In this document: piece after piece, positions 36,448 to 47,492 of the stretch
Layout: the number at the start of each line of letters is the position of its first letter
Numbering within the stretch: the first letter of the stretch is position 1
DNA from: Argentina anserina
Taxonomy: Eukaryota > Streptophyta > Magnoliopsida > Rosales > Rosaceae
Assembly (NCBI RefSeq): GCF_933775445.1
Contig: NC_065877.1
Location: 16,182,001 to 16,246,000, forward strand
DNA: 64,000 nt
Reading direction: 5' to 3'
Translations under genes and position numbers: made by a program
Notes under the pieces: model-generated
What the model saw: the letters and a program-made list of their open reading frames with translations, nothing else
Told to the model about the DNA's origin: nothing
The model's database searches: none

Positions 36448-39400
36448 TGTAATAACCCTAAATTTTCAAACAATGTTAGTTTGATTTGGAATTCTATAAA
36501 ATTTCGAATTTTATTAGAGTGAATGTGTTTGGTTGCGACGTTAGTAAACGAGAAACGGAAACGTTCTCGGAACGTTTAAATTGAAAAAAAAAAAAACGTT
36601 ACATTTCCGTAACGTTTATATCGACTTTTATTCTGTCGATCGGTTTCGAAAACTTCCTTCACGAAAGTTGTAGAGCTCGTCGATACGAGTTCGTGGATAT
36701 GTGACACGTTTTCATCGGACGACGTACGTAAAAGTTATTCACGTCGGAAGTTAGTTTCCGATTTGGAAACTAGTATAAAAAGGAATTTTTTTTGACTAGG
36801 GTTTCCATAACTGGAAACCCCTCAGTTTCTCTCCGCCTCCCTCATTTCTCCTCTCCCTCGAAACCTCTCTCTCTTCCCTCGAACTCTCTCCCTCCGAACC
36901 TCCTCAGCACCGGCGATCTCAATCTCCAGGCTGCTGTGGTCATCACCGCCTGGCCCAAGAGTACTGCACGACCCTCCTTTACAAACCCCAAGATCGTCGC
37001 AGCACCTCGTGGCGTCGTGAGCCTCCGCACTCCAACCCGAGGCAGCAACCATCGCCTTGGCGACGCGAGGGCACACAGGAGAGCACGCCGATCGTCGCCC
37101 TTGAAGCTTCTGCCATCGATTAGGGACGAAACCCACGATTCAAGCCCTCCCCGAGGGATCGAAGGACGGCGGCGATTCAAGCTCATTCGGAGCCAAATTT
37201 GAGTTCTTGGCTTCGATTAAGGTATGATTTGTTGTATTTGATGGGTTGGTTGTGATTGTTGGTGAATTGCGAATTGTTTGGAGCAGATCGGAGATAGGAG
37301 GTGAGGGTGGACCACCGCCGCATTAAGCGGCGCGTGTGGAGGTGTGGGGTGGCGTAGGGGCTGCCTAGGATCGGAGGAAAGAAGAGGGGAGAAAAAGGGA
37401 GAGAAATGGGGCGGCGGTGGCGTGTTACGCGCCGTCCCTGGGCTCGGCGCGTGTGCCCCACGCGCGGCCTGCCGGCGGGTGGCGCGTGCACCCCACGCGC
37501 CGCAACGTGCGGCGGTGCGACAGTGTTTCCGATAGGGGTATTTTGGTAATTTACTTAAATGTAAATGTAAATTTTATTTACTACGGTAAATGCAATTAAG
37601 TTTTACCTTCGGTAAATGTAAATATAAATTACTTTCAGTAAATGTAAAAAGTAATTTTGTAAAAGGGTAATTTAGTAAAATTTATTTACTGAATTTGTAT
37701 TTACATTTAAATCGTACGTATACGTACAGAAATACGTATATAATATTTATACGTACAGAAATATGTATATAATATTTATACGTACAGAAATACGTATATA
37801 TTATTTATACGTACAGAAATACATATATAGTACTTATACGTACAGAAATACGTATATAGTACTTATACGTACAGAAATACGTATTAATTGAGTATTGTAC
37901 AGTAACCGTGAATAGTGAACAGTGAACAGTAATTTCGTAAAACCGAAAATTGCTGAACAGTAACCGATTATTACTGTTTCGGCATTTAAAGGTTTACGAA
38001 ACGATTCTAAATGCTTGTCTTATCTTTTTATGGTGATCGCTAAATCGAGGAAAGGGATGATTATCGGAAATTGAGGAATTACGCTCAAGTCAATAAGGTG
38101 AGTAAAATCTCACTGAATTACGAATCTACCCTTGTGGTGATTCAACATTTTTGCAAGTGTGTTTATCAGATGAATTACAACATGTATATAATTTAGTGGA
38201 CTACATATATACAGTATAATGGTAATAAGTACATATATATATATATAGTTCATTAAATTACGTACTGTTATTAATTCATTAAAAATAGTCATTTCGGTGA
38301 CGGAAAATTGTGCATGAGTATGTGATTTAAATGGTATAATATGATGTGAGAATATTGTACGTAATTCTTCAGGTGTTTATGAAATATGACATGTATAGGA
38401 TATAGTGGACTATGTATATATTGTATAAATGGTAAATAAATACGAATATATATAGGTTGCTATATAATATACTGTTATGATTTTTATTGAGGTGATATCG
38501 TGAAAGTTTAAAACGTACAATATGATGAGTGATTATTGTACTTGATTTTATCACGGAGAATGTTAAAAATTGTGATTTGTCTTCGGACATGAATTTTTGG
38601 TACAATATGATGTGAGATTATTGTACGTGATTTTAACATTGAGTTTGTTAAAATGTTGATTTGTCTTCGGACATGATTTTTGGTACAATATGATGTGAGA
38701 TTATTGTACGTGATTTTTAACATTGAGATTGTTAAAATGTTGATTTGTCTTCGGACGTGATTGGTACAATATGATGTGAGATTATTGTACGTGTTTGGCA
38801 AGTCGGAACCTAGCCTTTGGCCGGGCGAAAGTTACGATACAGTTAGAGCTCTAGTCTGTCTGCCTTAGTACTGCATGCGAGGTAACGGGTGGTTATCTGC
38901 TCATGGGTACTCGGTGTATTTTGGATGTTGGGTAGCGGGTGGCTATCCAATATCAACGGTGTATTACGAGAGGGGTAACAGATGTGTACCAGCGTTCTTG
39001 GTACCCGTATTATAAATGCATTGGGTAACCAGAAGGGTTACCTAATTTCCTCATGAACGTTTTATTTCATATTTCTTTGGGTCAACCAGATGTGCTGACG
39101 AGTGACTCATGAGGGCATTTATATTTGTTGTTTTGTGATCTTTCATATATTTTGATATGCGAATTATATTTTGATTTTACTCATACGAGCTGTAAACCTT
39201 ACCGGGTTTGTGTTTACAATCCCGGTGCACCAATTCGATGGTGTAGTGGATGACTCCGCAGGTGTAGATTAGCGGGAATTGATGGACCGCTCAGAGAACT
39301 TGAAGTGATCACCTCCAGCTTGTGTGAGGATTGTGTGTGACTATTTTGTGAGAGATTGTGAGGATTATTACATTCCGACTTACGTAATGTAAATTATAAA

Positions 39401-39557
39401 TTTGGGTTGTAATAATTGGTTTTCTGAGTTGTATTGATAACTCAGTGATGATCCGCTGTGCACTTAAATGATTTCGATTTTATTGAGATTATTTTGTGTT
39501 TAACGACTTTAGAATTTTGAGTTTTTTTTTTAAGCTCGAAATTTTGGGGTCGTTACA
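36448..39557 (+). repeat. Gypsy 3' LTR (3,110 bp)
   Basis: Nearly identical to the 5' LTR. Differences are eight substitutions outside the minisatellite, homopolymer length changes, a shorter (TA)n near 38,232, and six instead of nine 29-bp units. Confidence 0.95.
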
Positions 39558-39562
39558 GTGAG

Positions 39563-40280
39563 TGCTTTGCTTGTTACGTTACAGCCAGTAAAGAAGAAAG
39601 CCTTTGAGAATCGTACATCAAAATAAAGATTTCTTAGTATCTACTAATGGGATTTCGAGCCTGCAAAAATCTATGTGAACAACTATGGGCCCGCGATTAC
39701 TAAGGATCGATTGCTAAGAGCACTTTTAGGTCAGCTAGCTTCTTATACTTTTTCTTATTTATTATTCCTAAGCTCTTCTAAGAGAGTGGATCTCCTGAGT
39801 CTTCTTCTTAAGTACTTCCCGCTTGTGGCAATGTCAGTATTTGCGGTTTCCTTTTTTAGTGGGCCAAATGAAGAAAGAGGTTTGGTCGAGCTTCTTTTGC
39901 CTGCAAGCTAGAATTTAGAGTTCTCTAGTGGAGGCGAGCCAGAGCCAGTGACAGTGCCGGGGGAATATAAAGATTTTGAGTCCCTTTTTTTTAATTCCCT
40001 TTATTTAGTAAGCGCTCTGTTATAAGCGAGTATGAAGTAAACCCTGAACCTGAAGTGCTCTTTCTTCCTTGGTAGGTCAGCCGTTGATGAGACATAATTT
40101 AGGGCAATTTCTTTTTTTTTCAAGCCTTTCAAGCTATAATAATTTACATATTCTATTAGAAAAGCCTAAACGTCTTTCTAAAGCGCTAACGAGCAAGAAA
40201 ACGGATGCACGTTTGCTGCCTAAAAAGCTGGCTGATTTCCAGCAGCTTCTAAGCCAAGAACTCTTGGCAATATGAGGCCC
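39563..40280. other. organelle-like (possibly mitochondrial) DNA, right part
   Basis: This continues the segment left of the Gypsy element. Features include 'agtaaagaagaaagcc', 'cttcttaagtacttcccgc' and a GC-balanced texture typical of plant mitochondrial spacer DNA. No mitochondrial gene is recognisable. The right border is estimated near 40,280, where LTR-derived sequence begins. Confidence 0.4.
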
Positions 40281-40511
40281 ATGTGGCTTCCAGAGCTGCA
40301 ACAACTCCTTGGCTTCTCTGCCTCTATGAAATTACAAGAAATGAATAACGAAATTCGGGTTATTACAATTTCATAACTTCATAGGCTTGCTTGCCCAATG
40401 CAACTACACCCACTAGCTAGCTTGTCTTAGCCGCCTTCATTGTTGTCCAATTTTTCAATCAATTAAATGTTTCCGCCTTGGAAGGTTATTCTCCAAGAAC
40501 CAACCATCCAT

Positions 40512-40523
40512 GCTCTAATACCA
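40512..40523 (-). other. primer-binding site of the minus-strand LTR remnant
   Basis: TGGTATTAGAGC on the minus strand, two bases after the LTR end CCCATGACA. Confidence 0.8.
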
Positions 40524-41170
40524 ATTGTCATGGGCCAACTTACTATGCAGCGGAATATAACCCGTGTGGCGCCAAGGGTACTCCTAACCAAGGCCAACAT
40601 ATCTCAATAACCATCTATGATGCCAACTTTCTTTTCTTTCATGTGCTCCTCCCATGTCATTGCAATCATTCTCACTACATTCCTTGCTTATGAGGTTCCA
40701 CCATAGAAGCTACTCGCACATGAGTCTCACAACTTCTCACTTACCAATCGCTTTCCCGTGTCATGGTCCTCCCATGACACCCATGACACTCGCCCAACCG
40801 ATAGGCTTCCATGCCATCATGGTTAGTGCCAACCTTTTACTGACCATCGTGCACCTTGCACCTTGTAGCAAGTGGCATGACAGTAGGCCGAGACCATGAT
40901 TGTCATCGCTCCCTTCTATCTGATCGTTCGTTGAAAGCATAACACCTTACTCACCTTGTGAGCATCCCTCATCATACTCACTTGGCATATAGTCATCCCT
41001 TATGTACACCTCACCCACGGGGTATTTATATGGGCAACCATGTTCATAGGTGTTTACTTGTTGGGTGAGGCACACCTCCACAACTCACCTCCACAACTCA
41101 CCTCCCACATATCATCCCAACACACATCTATCTTACCAACAAACTCTTTCATAGGCCACTCGCCTACATA

Positions 41171-41693
41171 CAATGGTCTAAATAGCGGTTATCGGCATCG
41201 TATCATTTTTGTAAAATAAGGATATAACGGAGATATATCGATATATATCGGATTTATCGTTTTTATTAATTTTTAATTAAATTTAATATATTTACAAACA
41301 TATACTTCAAAATATACCAAATAAATTTAAGAAATTAAAATTTATACTTCAAAATGTACCAAATAAACTTCATAAAAAAATATTTGATTATTTTGACAAA
41401 TTAAAATACATAAGTAGTATTAATTAATAAAAATAGAGGTGATCATTCATCATAAACTCTCTCGTCATCGAATGTTATCGACGAATCTTTTCATTTCTTT
41501 AAATTATTTTTAAAAATGACGTGGTTTTTAAAAAAATTTAAAAAAAACGCTGATATATCAGGTCAAACTCGGATTGACATGTTATATCGCCATTTGAATT
41601 GATTTTTTCGGGTTGATCGATATACTAGACCGATAAGCAACTTATCGTATCGTTTTCTTAATATCGGGGATATATCGGGATATTTAGAACATT
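41171..41693. mobile_element. MITE with 'tctaaata' termini inside the LTR remnant
   Basis: The left end has AATGGTCTAAATA and the right end TATTTAGAACATT, which are inverted. The body is full of 'gatatatcg' motifs. Flanks read GCCTACATA (left) and ACGTACATA (right), a 9-bp TSD with two mismatches, or TACATA as a perfect 6-bp match. It looks MULE- or hAT-related. No coding. Confidence 0.65.
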
Positions 41694-42439
41694 ACGTACA
41701 TATGCCCACTATAGGTTTACTTCTTTCTTCTAGCACGGTGTCGCTCTTCCGTGCTTGCTGGCAACTCTTTCTTTGGGTAAGGTCAAACCTTGAACCTACG
41801 CACACGTCTTTTTGCTCCGTGGCCATTGCACACCACAGGGTTCCGACACATCTTTCTTAAGCCTACACATTCGCCCATTCCACTGGCATAAGGATCGCCC
41901 ATGTACGAACCTCGCCACCCGCATGGACCCGCAATATCGGCTTACCGGCCGAAACTATCCATGAGACATCGTGACTCATGGAGAAGCATGCCACCCCTCT
42001 ATGACAACATCTCCCCAGCTCTTGGGTTCCCCACAGGTCCTTCAGGATTGACTCGCTTAGTGCCCCATAAGGCCAACACTGAGGGTGGTGGAGACTCAGA
42101 CACCAAGTACCTCTTTATAGAGCATATCGAACATAACTATAATTTGTAGGGAGAAACATCATATATCTGAGGAGTGACAACTTCCATAATTAACTCACAC
42201 AAGCTCCTAAAAATATACCGAGTGCATTGGACTCCTTTCAATGTCCTAGACATTTTTCATGTTAAGACTTTTCCTAAATTCCAAACCTAAGTGTCTCGAA
42301 CTAGGAGTTTCTTTTAATTACAATATTGTCACTCGACCCCATTCGCTCCCCGGCTTACCGCTTAACACCTTCTCATGGGCAAAGTCTCAAGCAAGTGTCA
42401 TAATGGCACAACCATTTGTGCAGTGACACAAAGCAACCT

Positions 42440-43210
42440 TGTGAATAATAATCAACAAGACGCGCCACGCGTCATAATATATATATAGGAAAAATTTAGC
42501 ATGTCTGAACGTTTTAAATTGAAGATGAAATAAACGAAACTAAAGACAGCACTGTTCTTCCCATAACAGACACACCCCGGCCTCTATTGAATGAAAGCTC
42601 GATCAGTACCTTATGGTAGTTCATCTTCCCCAAACTTTGTTATCATTATGTTTGATAAGTTTTCCTAGTCTCCTAGATAGAAGTTTTGACCACAAACCAT
42701 TTCTTTTTCTTTTGGGTGGCTTTTCCGCAGAACAGATTTGAGCAACGACAAACGTAGCAATATATAGATTTGCAGGACTATGTCCATTTTCATTTTCCTT
42801 TTCCTTTTCATTAAGCTAATAACTACATGCACGCACGCACGCAGCAAAGTTTCATAGCGCTAGAGTTTTAAGCATGCATATACAGATGAAAAGGTCGATC
42901 TCTATCTGATACTAATATGCATTTATAAAACTCAATTGCAGTGAATAGTACAGCTCAGAGATCTCCAAGAGAATAAGCTTAGCTAGCCACAAGTAGTCCA
43001 CACCCTTTTAACTTTGCAATGCATGCATCATGTGAAGGATGAACTCTTATGTATCAACTATCAACCATATATACCAATAAGAACAAACTATGATATCAAA
43101 TCACATGGTCTTGCATTTAAAAATCTGTAAATTACATAGTCACAACTCACAACTGCATTCACTATTTCTTTAATTTCTCTTCTTCTTCCTTTGTTGCATG
43201 TTGTCATCTA
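42440..43210. other. intergenic, 3' flank of the MIZ1-like gene
   Basis: No coding region or element with clear ends. It holds the region downstream of the MIZ1-like stop at 43,219-43,217, likely including its 3' UTR. Confidence 0.5.
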
Positions 43211-43216
43211 CACAAT

Positions 43217-44080
43217 TCATATTCTAAGCAAAAAGATGCTGAGTTCAGGACCTCCATTACTCCCATCAGGATTCAACATGTAAAAGGCCTCCGAGTCACG
43301 GCTCCCTACAACTCGTTCAAACCGAGCCCTCATATAAAGCAGCTCGCCTAAACCCTCCGACGACCCCTTTTGCCCGTCGTCCACCACCGGGATCACCCCG
43401 GCTCCTACCGAAACGCTTCGAACGGTACTCAGTACGTGCCAGTCGAACTCTCCGCATGTGCGAGACGCCGCGCACCCCAACTTCCTTCCGTTGCAGTACA
43501 TGGTCCAGGTCGGCTCGTGAAACAAAGGCTTCCGGCCACCACGACCGGAACACTGATGTCTTTCGGACTCAAGAGCAATGCGGACAAGTCCAGAAGACAT
43601 CTCTTTAACAAGGGAAGAGGTGGACATGGCCAGCTCGAGAAGCAAAACGGGCTCTGACCTAGGGTCCAGCTGGACGGCGAAGCTGACATGACCTCGGCGG
43701 TTACCAAATAGGGTTCCGGTAACTTTCCGGCCCAGAGAATGCGTAACCGAGAGGTGGGAAGAGATGGCGAGCCACTTGCAGCTGGCGGGGAGAGTGATAA
43801 TGGTGGCTGGGAAGGAGATGAGGCTGAGAAAGGAGCGGAGGAGCGAAGAGATCTTTGTTTGAGTTTTGGAGAGGTGGTCGAAAGAGACTGGGGAAAATGA
43901 AGAGCTGTGTTTCGGAATCAATAGCGTGTTGGAGACGTTGTCGTTTTGGCGACGGCGGTCGTGGTGATGTTGAGGTGGTGCAAGAGCAGTTGAGGAGGAT
44001 CTGGTGAACTGGTTTGAAGGGACGAGTTTTCTTGTTGTGCTGGAGTTAGTACTAATGCTGTTGCTTCTTTGGAGGTTCAT
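43217..44080 (-). CDS. MIZU-KUSSEI1-like (DUF617) protein, single exon, 287 aa
   Basis: The family founder, MIZ1 of Arabidopsis, is needed for root hydrotropism and associates with the cytoplasmic face of the endoplasmic reticulum; other members are poorly studied. The frame starts at ATG 44,080 (MNLQRSNSIS); in-frame codons upstream reach only a non-ATG GTG. Residues 1-100 are Ser-rich and low in complexity, typical of the family. The conserved domain covers about 119-287, with KVTGTLFGNRRGHVSFAVQ, ELAMSTSSLVKEMSSGLVRI, EPTWTMYCNGRKLG, GAGVIPVVDD, ELLYMRARFERVVGS, DSEAFYMLNPDG and the terminal GGPELSIFLLRI. The absence of introns also fits the family. All expected blocks are present and there is no stop, so it should be functional. 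Confidence 0.95.
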   Translation of the reverse strand: MNLQRSNSISTNSSTTRKLVPSNQFTRSSSTALAPPQHHHDRRRQNDNVSNTLLIPKHSSSFSPVSFDHLSKTQTKISSLLRSFLSLISFPATIITLPASCKWLAISSHLSVTHSLGRKVTGTLFGNRRGHVSFAVQLDPRSEPVLLLELAMSTSSLVKEMSSGLVRIALESERHQCSGRGGRKPLFHEPTWTMYCNGRKLGCAASRTCGEFDWHVLSTVRSVSVGAGVIPVVDDGQKGSSEGLGELLYMRARFERVVGSRDSEAFYMLNPDGSNGGPELSIFLLRI

Positions 44081-44110
44081 GGTTCGTTTGAATAAGATAT
44101 GAGCGAACAC

Positions 44111-45460
44111 AATAAGAATGAAGCTTTGATTAGAATGCTAAAGCTTGCAGAGAAAGAGGGAAGAGGAGGAAGATGATAGAAGTAAAGAGGCCGACAAGTG
44201 ATGATAGTGTTGGGAGGGTGGGCAATATAAAGGGAGACTATGGAGGTTTGTGGTGATGATGATCACAGCCTAGACTCTATTTTTTCCTTTTTATTTCTAT
44301 GAATTGTGTGCTGAATTGACCCTTCTATGGCCCTACAAAGCACCATTGCCTTTTAGGCAGGATGTTAATTATATAAACAACTTTCTTAATTAAGATTCAA
44401 ACAGAGAAAATCAGGATAGACGAGTGTGTGATATTGATCTTTAACTTCTTGATACATTGCAGAGATTTCTTGGTCATATTCTATAGTATGATTTTGTTTT
44501 GAAGACTAGATTAAAATCATTATGGATCATTAGTGGGTGAGATATTATCGAAACTGAAACGGTAGCTAGCAAGAGATACTTTAGTTCATCACAACTCATT
44601 TCAATTATATAGATTGCCCCGCCCTTACCCAGAAACAAAACACAAAGTAGTACACTATGAATGCGTGGAGAGTTTGACGTTTTCGATGCGCTGTAGGTAA
44701 GAGGGTTAAGTTTGAGAGGATAGGTGGAGAAATATATCATCGTCGACCAAGGTCTAGCTAATGCCCAAGCTAAGGGTTTTCTGAGTCCCATCTTTAAGTT
44801 TAAATTTTACGAGTTAGGGTAAATTAATCAGTGTCAAAGTTTCAAGTTTCATTTCGATTGGTAGCCTTCTGTTTGATAGTCTCAAATTTGTCGTCGTAGT
44901 TCAAGTACAAGCTAGGTGAATTTACAAACCCAAAGTCTCTTAAGGAACAAGGTTCATATCCGGAATACTTTTTTATTACCATTTGATGAAAAACTAAATT
45001 ATTGCAGATTAAAATGGAGAAACTCAGAAAAGTAAGTACAATTTGTAAATTTCTAGTCAAGTCGATCTCGATTATAATTTGGAAATGTTTGTACAACATT
45101 AGGATAACTCAAACATTAGATGTTTTTACCAATTTTTACACCATATCTTCTTCAAATAATTTTATGCATTCATACATAAGAGTGATTATGTACGTGTAAA
45201 TATGCATATGGCAACTCAAATATAATAGAATGATTGTTATTTATACAAGTTCAGATCATATATTTATAGAAAACCTATCTAATATGAACACTGAATACAA
45301 AATTTAATTACTACAACTACATAAATACAATATGTTCATAAGTCAAGAAGTTATTGAGCTAATATTAAGTTGTTGAGCTAACATAAATATGCATATGGCT
45401 AATAAGTGTATTCCCTCTTGTAAACTTTTGGCTTGTTGTCTAGTGGGATCGGAACAATAG
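44111..45460. other. intergenic, 5' flank of the MIZ1-like gene
   Basis: The first few hundred bases are the promoter side of the MIZ1-like gene, with a purine-rich probable leader near 44,140-44,180. No further coding region or delimited transposon is visible. Confidence 0.5.
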
Positions 45461-45469
45461 TAGGAGATC

Positions 45470-46200
45470 TAGTGGCGGATCTAAGATTTGATCATTAGAG
45501 ATGCTTGAATTTAACTATAAAAAGATAGTGAAGATTCTTAACGGTGAAAAATAATTGGTAAAATTGATATCATAATCGATATACCTAGTCGGTGAAAGTA
45601 ATGAGGCTTACTCTTCTAATTCATATATACAAATAACATAAATTAACCAATCAAATATTCATATAGCACATTGTAATCTAGAATCATTTACAAGAGCATT
45701 CTATTAGTTGTTCGAAATATTAAGGACCGACCAATGAAAATTGAATTAAAGATCGAGATTGATCAATAAAGCTTCGAAAATATAAGAAATGAAAATAATT
45801 CAGATTTGGACTTGTAGACTAGACTTAAATTTTGTTTTTTGGGAAATGTAGATTGGACATTTCTTTGAAACCATGAAGAAATGTTTTTTCAAATGCTTTA
45901 GTTTGGACTCAAATTTGTCAATTTAGTCTATTTGACACCTATAACTACTGAAAAAGAATATTCATATATCAGACAAAATGATGTATATTGTCATAATTTA
46001 ACACAATTAATAAACAATTAAAATAGATTAGCGACGTAATAAGACTAATAGCTAGTAACCTAGCTAGCATTATGGAACAAGAGATACTTGGTTGAAGACA
46101 CGTTATTGAGGAAGAGAATTGTAAAGTATAGAAAGTAAACAAATGAGTATAATTAGTATTTGAGAATGCTTTTCCCTAAAGAAGCCTAGATCCGTCCTTG
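45470..46200. mobile_element. hAT-type MITE (731 bp)
   Basis: It starts TAGTGGCGGATCTAAG and ends CCTAGATCCGTCCTTG, which are inverted with a few mismatches. A perfect 8-bp TSD AGGAGATC lies at 45,462-45,469 and 46,201-46,208. AT-rich interior, no coding. Confidence 0.88.
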
Positions 46201-46298
46201 AGGAGATCAAAATAATTAAGAGAGATCAGTGGATATCTGAGGGGAAAAAAAACGATCAGGACAAATTTTATGTAATATACTCCTGAATTTGTTCTAAG

Positions 46299-46300
<2 letters not shown>

Positions 46301-46356
<56 letters not shown>
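46301..46356. repeat. (TC)28 microsatellite
   Basis: 56 bp of uninterrupted TC. Confidence 0.98.
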
Positions 46357-46359
<3 letters not shown>

Positions 46360-46652
46360 CAAAATATGGCCCTTTACCAAATAAGATAACAAAATATAAA
46401 ACATCTTTCTCTGATGACCTAAATGTATGCCGGCCTTAACCAACATTTCAACAATCACTCTAATTAAGTAAGAGGTAAATGGTCCAAACATCTCCTTCTC
46501 TGGAGGTCTCATCATCATATAGGAATATTAATGTAATGCCTGTGTGTAATTTGAACCTATATATCAATAATCAATCCATCTAAGTTCAATCATTAGTGCT
46601 ATAAATCTCTAGTAAAATCTCTGGATGTCTTATATATATATATATATATATA

Positions 46653-47056
46653 GATTTTCTCAAATAATGAGGTCTGCATCAATGATTTTGGTGCGGATTT
46701 CCATTTTAAATCACTTTTCGGTCAAAATTACACATCTCCACCATTTAGTATCTATATATATTGTGTAGATCATCTCTGCACAATTTCAGCCAATTTGGTG
46801 ATTGTTAAGATCCTTAAAATCGAAAAACAAATGGACGGACTGAATTCTATCAAACATGAACCGTTCATGTTTTTAATAGAAAACACAATTTTGAATGCCT
46901 TAGCGATCACCAAATTGGCTGAAATTTTGCAAACATGATCTACACAATATTATGTAAATAATAGATGGTCGAGATGAGAAAATTCGATCGAAAATGGGTG
47001 CAAAAATGGAAATCCACACCAAAACATTGGTGTGAACCTCCGTAGCCAAGAAAGGC
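46653..47056. mobile_element. foldback MITE, large imperfect palindrome
   Basis: The left arm reads inward through 'ttggtgcggatttccatttt', 'attgtgtagatcat' and 'tttcagccaatttggtgat'. The same phrases occur inverted in the right arm (down to 'gaacctccgtag'), so about 400 bp can fold on itself. A (TA)n tract borders the left end. The TSD is not clear. Confidence 0.75.
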
Positions 47057-47100
47057 TGTATAAAAAAAAAATCACTCACCAGATATATACATTATATATA

Positions 47101-47440
47101 AGGTCCTTCTAGTAAGTGATATTTGTTTTTGTTAAAAAAATAGATATGTCACTTGACCAATTTTTCGCTTACATTTTCTGTCAAAATGGAGGTGCTTAGG
47201 CATTCAAAATTGGAATTTAAACTTATAAATGAACGATTTAGGTTTGATAGATTTGGTGCGTCTATTGTTTTCACCAAGTAAGATACCTTAACGATCATTA
47301 TTCTAGCTAAAATTTTAAATTAGTGATCTACACATTAGACTCTAAAAGTTGAACGGTGGAGATGTAAAAATGTAATCGAAAAGTTAATGAATGAGTTATT
47401 TTTTTAAAATACCAAAGAAAGATCTCTTAGTGAAAGACTA
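47101..47440. mobile_element. second foldback MITE
   Basis: The left end 'gtccttctagtaagtgat' and right end 'tctcttagtgaaagac' are partly inverted. Further inverted blocks lie inside ('gtgatctacacattag', 'acggtggagatgtaaaa'). It shares motifs with the preceding element, suggesting related families. A long (TA)n follows at 47,439-47,490. Confidence 0.55.
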
Positions 47441-47445
47441 TATAT

Positions 47446-47490
<45 letters not shown>

Positions 47491-47492
<2 letters not shown>

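Larger units (their letters stand above)
29719..39557 (+). mobile_element. young Gypsy-type LTR retrotransposon with decayed interior
   Basis: The LTRs at 29,719-32,920 and 36,448-39,557 both start TGTAATAACCC and end GGGGTCGTTACA. The TSD GTGAG lies at 29,714-29,718 and 39,558-39,562. The PBS is at 32,923-32,934 and the PPT just before 36,448. By eye I count eight substitutions between the LTRs outside the minisatellite, about 0.3%, so the insertion is recent. Yet the 3.5-kb interior has no long reading frame: only a gag-like RG-rich start, an integrase fragment and the C-terminal end of pol are recognisable. The element must have been moved by enzymes of another copy. Confidence 0.95.
40380..42433 (-). 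mobile_element. minus-strand LTR with PBS, remnant of an LTR retrotransposon
   Basis: The minus strand reads an LTR ending CCCATGACA (plus 40,526), then after two bases TGGTATTAGAGC (40,512-40,523), a Met-tRNA-type PBS. About 130 bp of internal leader follow to the left before recognisable sequence is lost. The LTR extends right to about 42.43 kb. A TATA-like TCTATAAAGAG on the minus strand near 42,110-42,120 marks a probable promoter. No partner LTR or coding region was found. A MITE is inserted at 41,171-41,693. Confidence 0.65.

Noticed and set aside
43317..43707. Other frames overlapping the MIZ1-like gene
   Set aside because: Shadows of the DUF617 coding sequence.
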